Assembly (NCBI GenBank): GCA_033002965.1
Contig: JAURVB010008927.1
Coordinates: forward strand, 1-64,000
DNA: 64,000 bases
Direction of reading: 5' to 3'
Source of the DNA: Piper betle
Taxonomy: Eukaryota > Streptophyta > Magnoliopsida > Piperales > Piperaceae
The stretch's first letter is position 1; every line of letters begins with the position of its first letter. The notes under the pieces were generated by a model. That model did no database searches, was not told the DNA's origin, and was given only the letters and a program-made list of their open reading frames with translations. A program made the translations under genes and the position numbers. This document shows, in pieces, positions 38,628-49,400 of the stretch.

Positions 38628-39652
38628 AATTAAAATGTTTAGCATTTTGAAACGAATTTAAGTCTTTGTTTATCTCAAACTCATGGGCAGGGGCATATGT
38701 TAGACAGAAGGTTCCAGGAAAATCACTTAGCATGTGTCCCTTCCAACCAAAAACAAAAATTACCATCATGTAAAACGTCAAAGTGTAAATAAAGCATAAG
38801 CAAATTTACTATTTGATATAATCAAATTTAAAATTTCAAGCTTAAATGTTCACTTGTATTTTTTATCAAAATATTGAAAGGTGCAAATATCAATCATATT
38901 TTCTTTATGTGGTGGGGCTCTTTTATACTAAGCAATAGGTTACCATGAGGTCAGATCTTGTACACGCTTTTATCTAAATGCACATGAAAACTCAGCCCAC
39001 ATGTTTCACTTTATGGAAAAAAAGAGATAGTAGTGCTAATACTAAATTGTGAAAATTGCAATTCTAATGTAGAATTAAGGTCTCAACCTGCCTTCATAGC
39101 CACAAAAGCTAATGATTTCGGGTTTCAATGGGTTCCTCAACTACCTCATCCCAATAATAACCAATTAAAAAGTTGACAAAATCAAGTGGTATGTGACCTT
39201 AGTGAAAATATGACGACTAACCAATTATGCAAACTCAACAACCATGTAAACTTTCCCAATCCCATAAGATAGTTAGACATACAAACCAGCAATACACATT
39301 CAACAACCAATTCAACGTTGTCTAATACACTTGCTCAATCCACCAACACGTATGACGCTCAGAAGGCATACCAAGAAAATCAATATGGAACTGACAAAGA
39401 ACAATAAAAGAAAAAGAAAACCCTAAAAACTGCTCAACCAACACATCAAATTCACATGATTTTGGTTCGCCATGAACTAGAACACCATCAAATTTACCTT
39501 GCCCACAGGCTATCAAGCAACAACAAAAAAGCATATTTAAAAAAAATCCAACGGAGAAGCTTATGATAGCCATTCCACTAACACAACCATTTACGAAGAA
39601 TTATTTAAAAGGCGAACCCACAAATACGGATACAAAAGACAAAGAAACCAGG
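38621..39652. repeat. Duplication segment A', copy 2
   Basis: Second copy of the SelK-like intron-1 segment, joined to the end of segment B through ttgttaca, which is shared with the left edge of A (35512). That is a microhomology junction. It stops at gaaaccagg and passes straight into segment B' without the promoter part. Confidence 0.9.
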
Positions 39653-39656
39653 TAGT

Positions 39657-40600
39657 ATTATTGTGAGAAACTCTAATGAGTAATACAATTATAATAAATA
39701 TGTTAAATTTTGCCCTTTTATAAAGAAATCCTATTACAGGTAGTATTATACTGCAAAATATTTTCTAATAGTAACTAATAATGACAATAAAAGTAAGTAA
39801 ATAAGTTTATAAAATTATTGTGGGACTAAATTAACCGCAAGAAAAGAGTCAAAAAAAAAAAAACTCCAACACTTTAGTGTAAAAAGGTTGACTTTACCTC
39901 TGCTTACAAGAAATTTAAGATGAGTTAAAGGCTTTTTATCTCTATAGAGGCTATTATAATTTTTGATCAAAAGATCATATCTTATTCCTTGGAAAAAGAC
40001 TCCTTTCACTATCTTAGTTCACTCGCGGCTGTTAAAGACAACTTTCATCGTGGATGGCCGCGACAACGGTGATGGCAGAAAAATCTACTTGTAATGAAAA
40101 GAAACAAATACAGTAAGTACATAAATTCACTTGCTTTGAGGGCATAGTCTTTTATCAAGCAGCTGCATTTTTATCCAAAATAATGCACACAAGCTGGTTA
40201 GGCAGTAGACTGATTAATATTAGAGAGCATTTTGTATACGAGCCATAAAATCGAGCATAACAAAAGCTACAAAATAGAAAAGCATTGATAATTAGTATCA
40301 ATACAGATTGTGCATGCCTAACTTAAATGCGTATCTAATGGCTAATACATTAATACATATATTACGAAAGCTTTGCTCGGCTGCTCTGGCAAAAGAAAAA
40401 GGCCGCGTTGTTCAGTTTGTAAAATTATTAATATAAAAAAAGTTTGGAAGTTATTTTTGGTTCATAATACATACCAAACTATAGTAATGCACCCCTCAAG
40501 TCAAATTGACATGATAGTAAACACATGTCAAAAGAGTATGAGCAATTCTGAATACTAAAGCTTGATGTTTACTGAATATATAGGCTTATTCTCTTGTTAC
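39657..40600. repeat. Duplication segment B', copy 2
   Basis: Nearly identical to 37686-38627 (about one extra A in an A-run and otherwise almost no change seen), so this duplication is recent. It is bounded by short extra sequences, tagt on the left and gtataacacta on the right, that resemble filler DNA at repair junctions. Confidence 0.9.
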
Positions 40601-40613
40601 AGTATAACACTAA

Positions 40614-41421
40614 ATTGAATTGAAGGACGGAGAAGTTCTATCACCGTTCTCGACGTAGGCCATGGCGGATTTTGTGTTTGCGATTGCTTCGATCTTCTTC
40701 TTCTTCCAAAGAAAGGGGTTGGAGGACTAGAAGGGAGATGGTCGAGAGGGATCGAGACGAATCGCGTGTTTACTCCAATGAGCGCGCGCCACGCAATGTA
40801 AATTTGGATCTCCGTGACTCTTTTCATAAACCGGTATTATTTAGTGTTATACTCGGCTTAACTTGATTTAAAGTTTATATTTTAAATATTTAAGTTCGAA
40901 CTTAACTCGAATTCGAATCTTATAAGCCGAATTTAAATAAAGTTATGTTTTGACTCAGCTCGACTCGGCTATAATTCAAACTTAACTCAAATTTGACTTG
41001 TAGCTCAACTCGAATTCGACTCGATAAAATAATATAATAATATAGTTTTTATATTATATTATTTTTATTTATATATATATATAATAAAATAAAAAATAAG
41101 TGAAATAGTTGAGATGGTATTTATTTAAGTTAATGACCTCTAGGTCGTGGGTTCAATCTATATTAATTGTATATTTTTTAAAGTAAGGTACTTTTAATTT
41201 TGAATCGAGCTGTTTTTGAGCTCACAAACGAGCTGGGTTCGAGCTCGAGAAAATTAAACAATTTAAGTATATTTGAACTCGAGTCGAACTCAAACATATA
41301 TGTTCAAAACAAAACTTGTTTGATCTCGAGTCGAGTTCGAATAAATTTCGAACTATTCGAGTCGAGTTCAAACACAAATTAAACCCGGCTCACTCGCTTG
41401 ATTAGCACCCCTACACACAAC
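40614..41421. repeat. Duplication segment P', orphan SelK-like promoter and exon 1
   Basis: Copy of 36554-37325, roughly 90-95% similar by eye. The 19-base first coding exon (40663-40645, MAYVENG) and its splice donor are unchanged. It has no SelK-like exons immediately downstream; the next DNA on the minus strand is B'. The copy is interrupted at its outer end by the hAT-like insertion. Confidence 0.88.
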
Positions 41422-42339
41422 CATGGTTGCATAAATCGGAATCGGAATCGGAATCGGTTTTCCATGGAATCGGAATCGGAATCGGAATCGGTCTGAATCG
41501 GCCAAGAATCGGTTCAGTTGAATCGGTCCAAATTAATTTAATCGGTCATATATAATAATTTGACAATTTACAATATAAATATATTAAAATTGGGTATTGA
41601 TGTTATTTTTATATTATTCTATGTATTATAGTTTATGATATTTTTTAAATATTTTTTAAGATTTTTTAAAATTATTTAGAATTAATTATTATTTTTGACT
41701 CGGGTTAGACTCGAGTCAACTTTTAATTACGAGAATGCCACCCTCCCCTCTCTACCCCCGCTGCCGCCGGCGGCCCGGTCGGCGGCGAGCCTCGCGGCGG
41801 CGATGTCGGCAGCCCGGTCGGACGAACCGTTGGCCGGCGGAATCGCGGCAGAAGCGCGGCGGAATCGCGGCGGAAGCGTCGGACGGCGGAAGGTGAGTTC
41901 GGAACGGGCGCAGCGTCGGACGGCGGTGGGGTGGTCGGAAGGTCGGGCGGAGCGTCGGGCGGCGGAATCGCGGCGGAATCGCTGCGGAATCGGGCGGAAG
42001 CGCGGCGGAGGGCGGCGGAGCGAACGCGGCGGCAGAATCGGGGGAGAGGGTTTGATTTAGGTTTTTAAATCCAAATTACCATTTTGCTCATGCTTAAATA
42101 ATTTAATAAAAATTATACCTAGGGTATTTTGGTAATTTTCTAAAAAAACCGATTCTGATTTAAATCGGCCGATTCCGATTCCGATTTAAATCGGTCGGAA
42201 TCGGCCGAAACGGGCCGATTCACGACCCGATTCGGGGCCGACCGAGTCGGCCCCGAAATCGGATCGGCGCGACGCCGATCCGATTTAAATCGGCCGATTC
42301 CGCACGGAATCGGCCGATTTTTTCAACTATGCACACAAC
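41414..42339. mobile_element. Non-autonomous hAT-like element with 8-bp target duplication
   Basis: A 910-bp element (41422-42331) with terminal inverted repeats CATGGTTGCATAAATCGG and, inverted, CATAGTTGAAAAAATCGG. It is flanked by cacacaac on both sides (41414-41421, 42332-42339). The sister copy (37312-37325) has a single cacacaac and no insert, giving a direct empty-site proof. An 8-bp duplication and CA-starting ends fit the hAT superfamily. Subterminal regions are packed with gaatcgg/ccgattc repeats. A GC-rich centre (41740-42050) is open for 121 codons, but its Arg/Gly/Ala-rich translation is low complexity and carries no transposase motif. The segment before it resembles the long LTR repeat of this window. 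Confidence 0.82.
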
Positions 42340-42705
42340 CCCCTACCCCAACTCACACAATTCTATTGGTTTTTAATAAAACTTATTAAAAAAAAACAAA
42401 AGAATAATAATTTTTTTAATAAAAGAATAATAATAACTATCTAAATACCCTTGTCAACATTTGAAACTTATTAATAATGTATATTAAGAACATATGAAAT
42501 TAACTCCAAAAAATAAAATAATAATCTTAATTGAATAACAATTAATAAGTAAAAATTTTAATTTGACTAAAATTTTAATAATTAAAATTTATTGTTTTAA
42601 AGATTTTTAATTAAGATAGAATTATATTCTAATTTTCTCCTGATATAAATAACAAATAAATAAATATAAATATTAATTTATACAAAAATTTTAAGCTAAG
42701 TATGC
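42340..42705. repeat. AT-rich link segment, second copy
   Basis: Matches 37326-37685 closely (aactcacacaattctattgg through taagctaagtatgc). It shows that P', the hAT target site and B'' form one duplicated block P-link-B. Confidence 0.85.
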
Positions 42706-43646
42706 ATTATTGTGAGAAACTCTAATGAGTAATACAATTATAATAAATATGTTAAATTTTGCCCTTTTATAAAGAAATCCTACTACAGGTAGTATTATAC
42801 TACAAAATATTTTCTAATAGTAACTAATAATGATAATAAAAGTAAGTAAATAAGTTTATAAAATTATTGTGGGACTAAATTAACCGCAAGAAAAGAGTCA
42901 AAAAAAAAAAACTCCAACACTTAAGTGTAAAAAGGTTGACTTTACCTCTGCTTACAAGAAATTTAAGATGAGTTACAGGCTTTTTATCCCTATAGAGGCT
43001 ATTGTAATTTTTGATCAAAAGATCATATCTTATTCCTTGGAAAAAGACTCCTTTCACTATCTTAATTCGCTCGTGGCTGTTTAAGACAATTTTCATCGTG
43101 GATGGCCGCGACAACGGTGATGGCAGAAAAATCTACTTGTAATGAAAAGAAACAAATACAGTAAGTACATAAATTCACTTGCTTTGAGGGCATAGTCTTT
43201 TATCAAGCAGCTGCTGTTTTATCCAAAATAATGCACACAAGCTGGTTAGCCAGTGGACTTATTAATATTAGAGAGCATTATGTATACAAGCCATATAATC
43301 GAGCATAACAAAAGCTACAAAATAGAAAAGCATTGACAATTAGTATCAATACAGATTGTACATGCCCAACTTAAATGCGTGTCTAATGGCTAATACATTA
43401 ATACATATATTACGAAAGCTTTGCTCGGCTGCTCTGGCAAAAGAAAAAGGCCGCGTTGTTCAGTTTGTAAAATTATTAATATAAAAAAAGTTTGGAAGTT
43501 ATTTTTGGTTCATAATACATACCAAACTATAGTAATGCACCCCTCAAGTCAAATTGACATGATAGTAAACACATGTCAAAAGAGTATGAGCAATTCTGAA
43601 TACTAAAGCTTGATGTTTACTGAATATATAGGCTTATTCTCTTGTT
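42706..43646. repeat. Duplication segment B'', copy 3, next to UFM1
   Basis: Third B copy. Its left ~0.68 kb carries many differences from copies 1 and 2, but the last ~264 bases (43382-43645) are identical to both. It continues into the UFM1 3' region (stop codon at 43707), so it is likely the ancestral position. Confidence 0.88.
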
Positions 43647-43706
43647 GCAAAAATGCTTCAGAACATACAGAACAGTGAATTGAAGTATCCATAAAATCGA
43701 ATCAAA

Positions 43707-45035
43707 TCATAAATCAGCAACGGTTCCAACTCTATCTCGGGGTATCAGGCGCAATTCTGAACCATGCTTCAAAAACACATTGCCTGAAATTTCATCCACC
43801 AACAAGGATGTCAAACCTGTACCCAATGACTGTATACAATACATGGTATATATATATATTAGCCTTGTGCTACCCATGCTTGATCCACCTGTTGTGTTAC
43901 CATGAAGCTATTTATAAGAAGAAATAATACATGATATAAATCAAATACTCCCATTTAAAGAAAAAATAAAATCATCATAGTGGATCATTACATGGCATGC
44001 TTAATCATCGAACATGATATCAACAGCACACACATAAACATGTCTCCTAAACAATTAAAAAGAAGATAGACAAACCACAAGCAAGAATTATGTGCTCATA
44101 AACTATAACCAACAAATCATAAGCAAGAATTATGTGCTCATAAACTATAACCAACAAATCATAAGCAAGAATTATGTGCTCATACACTATAACCAAATGA
44201 AGAGCGGGACCTAGAAAATAAAACAAAAACTGAAACGCTATGCAGATGTATCTGGAAAACATACCAGCGCTTTGTTGAGGATTGATGCCCACACCATCTG
44301 CATAGCAAAAATCATTTATTTAGAAAAATGAAACACAAGTACAACTAACTTAACAATATATAACATCTTCCTATAACAAAATTGACGAAGATCTACATGC
44401 AAACATGATGGATGCATTTGACATGAATCTCCAGTCAGAGACATTATAAAAAATAGATGATGCCTGTGACATGTCTGATTCATTTTTTTTTTTTGAAAGA
44501 AGAATATGCATGTCACTCACAATAAATTCCCAAAACTGAAATTCGACATCCCTCTAAGAAAAAGCCCTCTCCAGCCAATCATCAATCTCCAAAATTCCAT
44601 TGAATTCTTAGATATCCAAGCATCAAAATCAATCCATTTTTACAGTTTCTTCATTGATAAAGGAAATAAGAATAAAAAAATCACAAATTTTCACCATTTG
44701 TAATGATTGCACTGGTCTGGGGTGGGACCTTGAACTCCTCCGCTGCAAATTTTAACACTGCCGTGAATGGTGCCTCCTCGGGAACACTAAATCTGAAAAC
44801 CACAACATGCAAATTCCACAAAAAAATTAAAAATTTCAGAAACTCCCAAATTGGCACAAAAAAACCACACAACTGAAAGATAAAACCCTGAAATAATTGA
44901 AAACATTTTTTTTTTTTTGCAAAATTTGAGAGGAGATTGGAAGAGAAAGAGAGAGTGGATATCATACACTTTGAAGGGGAGCTTGGGATCGGAGGTGAGA
45001 ATGACTTTAAAGGAGACCTTCCCACCACTCGACAT
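43707..45035 (-). CDS. UFM1: Ubiquitin-fold modifier 1
   Basis: Four coding exons on the minus strand: 45035-44968, 44792-44695, 44297-44265 and 43783-43707, with GT-AG introns, joining in frame to 91 residues. The sequence is a textbook UFM1: [60 protein letters not shown], then [23 protein letters not shown]1 is conjugated through its C-terminal Gly (Gly86 here) to lysines on targets such as ribosomal protein uL24 at the ER, by UBA5, UFC1 and UFL1, in ribosome quality control and ER-phagy. Five residues (TVADL) follow Gly86, so a UFSP-type protease must trim the precursor. The gene looks intact. A non-coding first exon is inferred at about 46435-46329. Intron 1 of the coding part is only 175 bp; intron 3 holds a minisatellite. 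Confidence 0.95.
44079..44206. repeat. Minisatellite, three ~42-bp units, in a UFM1 intron
   Basis: The unit caagaattatgtgctcata (then a(a/c)actataaccaacaaatcataag) is repeated three times. The third copy diverges at its end. It lies in the intron between the last two coding exons. Confidence 0.85.
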
Positions 45036-46328
45036 ACCTGATCTGCTCCGATTTTGTGTCTACAAAAACCTTCACAACCATCAAATTAATCCACTTGATT
45101 TGGTTATGAATCATTAAATTTAACACAAAATACCCATCCATGACAATAGAACAACAATTTAATCACAATTTTCAAACCAAAACAAACAAATTCCTGCCCA
45201 AAAAATTCAAACTTCCAAGAATTTTAAATGAGCAGAATAAAACCCAAAAACTAACACCTTGTTTGGTTGCTTAAAAGAAAATATATAGAAACCTAAACAA
45301 AATAAATAGCAAAATGAACTAAATTACGCTCACAAGGTGGAAAAACTAGTAAAACAACAAGGCAAGCAAGAAATAGGCTAAGGAATCAAACTATCCAAAT
45401 AACAACAGAAAAAGGGAAGAAAAAACTAAACTAGACTAACAGCTAAAATAGATCAACAAAGCAAAGCAAGAAACAGTAACAACAACACAAACTAAACAAG
45501 AGACAAGAGAGCCACAACACGAAGCACAGCCCCAAAACACTAGCAAGTGCTAATTGAGAAGTTTCACGACAAGAATAACAAACACACCGAATTATGTGCA
45601 ATGAATTTAGCCCACATCGAGCAACCTAAAATCAATAGCCTCACCAATTACAACCAACCAACTCCAAACACAGTCACTAACACACTCAACAAAAATCTAA
45701 GTAAGAATAACCTTAAATCAACAATCATTAACTAACCAGGGCAATTCCCGTGATTAAATCCGCAAACAGCATAACAAACATCCAAGACATATAATTCTAA
45801 CCTAGAAACAACTTAAGAACGATAAACCACACAAACTAGCACAAAACCTTAACCATGATAATCATAAATTAACATTAAAACACCAACAAGACATCAAATC
45901 AATATAGACAAGGTCTAAACAATTAGACAGGTCATACTATCAATGACAAACCAAGAAACAAAAACAATGATCATTAACGCACCATTTAAATGTACCACTG
46001 CAATAACACAAACCAGCAAACATGAAAGGCATGCTAATTACCACTAACTAATCCACAGCTAGCACAAAAACTATTAAATAAATGGACACGACCCTCTAAT
46101 CAGCCCATAAACATCAAACAAGAAAGACAAAACAAACCCCCCAAATAGGAACCCCAAATATCTAAAAAGGCTAAAAACAATCTAATCCATACAACCCATC
46201 AAGAAAACAAGAACATCATGATCATAGCATAATTAATGCAACCATCCACAAGCCATAATTTAAAGCCTGCAGTGAACAATGGCAGGAATCAGGAAAAGGG
46301 GAGAAGGATCAGAAGATGAGAGAGACAC

Positions 46329-46470
46329 CTCTCAGGTAGAATTTTGATGGCCGGAGAAGAGAAATCCACGCCGGAAGGTTGGCCGCGCCGGAAAAGGGTT
46401 GGGGCGGTGGAGGGGTCGAAAGAGCAAAAGTAGGGCGAGCGCTCGTTGCTCTCACCTGTATATATTTGTT
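46329..46470 (-). promoter_or_regulatory. UFM1: UFM1 promoter and non-coding first exon (inferred)
   Basis: Minus strand: aaatatatacag (46459-46470) is a TATA-like box. About 30 bases downstream begins a GC-rich leader with cgccggaa/ttccggc phrases, ending at ctgagag|gtgtct (46329), a good donor. The matching acceptor ttttgtag|acac is at 45060, leaving 24 leader bases before the ATG at 45035. This gives a ~1.27-kb 5'UTR intron with a long TG-rich sense strand. It is inferred from splice signals and composition only. Confidence 0.5.
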
Positions 46471-46479
46471 TTATTTTCT

Positions 46480-49400
46480 ATTTGGGGACGTTTTTTTTTT
46501 TAAGCCGAAAACGAAAATTATATTAATATTTTAAAAAAATATTTTCGATAAAAAAATAGAAACCAATAATAATAATAATAATAATTAGACAGGATAAAAA
46601 ATTTTAATGGTATAAGGTTTAAGCCACATTAAATTTTTAAAAATATGCATATTCGTCTAACTCAATCGAAGTGTTATCATGGGCCGGTAGTAGATTGTAT
46701 TGGTTTTGATGTCGACCCCACTAGGCCAAAAATCAAAATAAATGATATATTTTTTAAACATTTAAAATGATTTAGATTAGGCAAACATAATTTATTTTAA
46801 ACTTTAAAACTAAATTAGAGGGTATTCTTGTTATTAGAGAGAATTTTATCATTTGAAAATTAGACTATTAGTCATGATTTTTTTACCAATAGATAATATC
46901 AAATAATATTCTCACTTTAATAGTGAAAAGCTCTGTATTTTAATTAATTTAGATGTTGTGCCTATATTAGAGAGAGATTTCGATTTTAAAAGACATTGAA
47001 TAATCAAGAAATGGATTATATTAATTTTATTATAGTTTGACCGGTTGAATTTCTTATTTTTATTCAATGCATAATTTTTAGCTTCTCTTTTGATTTATTA
47101 ACATAAGAGATGGTGTTATTTAGCTTGCATTTGAAGTTGATAGTACTTGTTGCATTTTTTTTAATTTAATAATTATTTTATAACATTGTCAGGATGATGT
47201 ATATGATATGAAATATGTTTCACAAAGTTCATAATATATACAATAAAAATAAAATTTAGAACCAACTTATTAAAGTATTTCTAGTCTGAATTTATTTTAT
47301 CAAAAATTTTAAAGAAAAATTGGAGCACTAATGTAATTGTTCGCCCAATTGATCTAAGTATAAATTGATAAGCTTATAAAGATCAGTCCCAACTGCAAAT
47401 TAACGGGCTTGATTTTTATTCAAAAATAATAAATATTGAAGTTGAACATCATATTGTATAAATTTCAACCGTAAATCACATGGATAAATCTAAATTTACA
47501 AATTTGAAGAGCTTTTTACTCAAAAAGAAAAAAATGATTTGTTTTGTATATTACAAGATAGCAAGATAATTATGTTTGATTATAAAAAAAGAAAATTTTA
47601 TTATAATGACAAAACTACCATCCGAATTATTATTTTACAACATAAAAAATTAAAAGGGTCATCAAAGGTTTCCCAATTCCCTAACATACTATGATTGGAT
47701 CTCTTAGCCAAAATTGACAGAAGCATGGCTAGACCTGGCCGAACTCTAGCCAAATGGTGCAACCGTATCTAGTTTGATCTTGTTATTTTGGCTAATATCG
47801 GTAGAGTTCAGCAAACTCTAGTTCAGTCAGTAGAGCTCCAATGGCCTTATTTTTTTAGAAAATAATAATTGGGAGAGTAATTTTATTATTATAATAATGA
47901 TTTTCCCTTTTGGTAATTAGATATAATTCTTTGCTATCTTATAATATTTAAAAAAATCTTTATTTTTTTGACTAAAAACTCAAATTTAAAATATTTAATT
48001 TATTATTATTCATCATTTATATTGATAATTTATAAGAAAATTATTAATTTTAGTCAAACATTTTGCTCTAAAGTGGAACTAAAACATACAGTAATTCAAG
48101 CTTATTATTTTTTAAACATAAAATAACATTTCATCTTTGGTATAAAAGGCAGGTATAGAAGGCGAATCAACTCATAAGTACAAATTCTTCCTTTACGAAA
48201 TAAGAAAAATACAACTTAAGTGTCTGTCAATTGTTGCAAGAATCAATTTTTTTGGCAACCTCCATTCTACATCTCTTTTATTCTATTTTATTTTTCATGC
48301 TCTATCGTTACCTTAACTCAATGTTCAAGTTCGATGACGCTTCACTTTAAAGCCCACATATAATTATAAGAAATATATCAAGCCAAAAAAATTTTAAAAA
48401 AGAAGAAAAGAAGAACAAAAAATTATAACAAATTCATGCATAAATTGATTTCTATTTGTTAGTTCTGAACATGCCCAAGTAAAATAAATCCAGAAACACC
48501 ATCATCATTCCGCGGTGATAAGCAAAAAGACAGCAAAATTACCATATATATCAAAGTAAAATGACAACATATTAATCCCTTGCCAGAGAAACAATGGGAC
48601 AACTAGCAAGACTCATGACTTACTGATTGTAAAGAGCGACGATAGACTAGAGAGTTCATGGCCACTAATCTTTTCCTAGTTTTAGCTAATCTACTCTATG
48701 TATTTTTTTGTCATCTATTTGAAAACATGAGTAATACTTATTTTCATCGAACAAGGTATTATTCATGTCTTTCTAATTAACTTTGGGTAAAATTCGGTTA
48801 TTTATAGTCAAAATTCTATGGTTAATCGGACACGATCAAACATAGTCAAAATTAAAAGTTATTTTCATCTCATAATTATTGTATTATCTAATTATTTCTA
48901 CTATTATATATACTAATTTGTTTTAGAAAAGATTAATACACCAATTATACAATCACTGCCTCTTTCATTTTTCTTAATTTCTCTCATATCAATTAACATA
49001 AAAAATATAATTATTTTTTTAATATTTGAATAAGTAAACTTTATATTATAAGGAAAAAGTTCAAAACCTAAGGTATCAATGATAATTTGGTACTGAACTT
49101 TAAAAATAGTGTCGATATAATTAATTTCTAATTCTTATCTGTCACTTGGTCGAATAAAGAAATGTCTATGCTTAGTTTATTTTCCTTTTATCATAATTAG
49201 TTAGTCGAATTCAGTCATAAACACATCGGATGTTGGTCAGACATGGTCATTCATTTGTTCATGCCCACCGCTAATTCCCCACCTTTAATAATATTGTTTA
49301 ATTTTACTTTTTGAGACCGGAGAGGTGAGATATATTCAGACATAACTATTTGTGCCACTTCTTTAATTATATAAATTAAAGAGATGCTAGAATATAAGGT

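Noticed and set aside
41695..42060. 121-codon Arg/Gly/Ala-rich frame
   Set aside because: Product of the GC-rich core of the hAT-like element; repetitive composition, no transposase or domain signature.
42875..43114. 79-codon minus-strand frame, partly repeated at 39815-40009
   Set aside because: Same reason: duplicated non-coding DNA; the frame is not preserved in full in all copies.
44079..44206. Regularly spaced repeats considered as a CRISPR-like array
   Set aside because: Contiguous tandem repeat with no unique spacers, within a plant UFM1 intron; a minisatellite.
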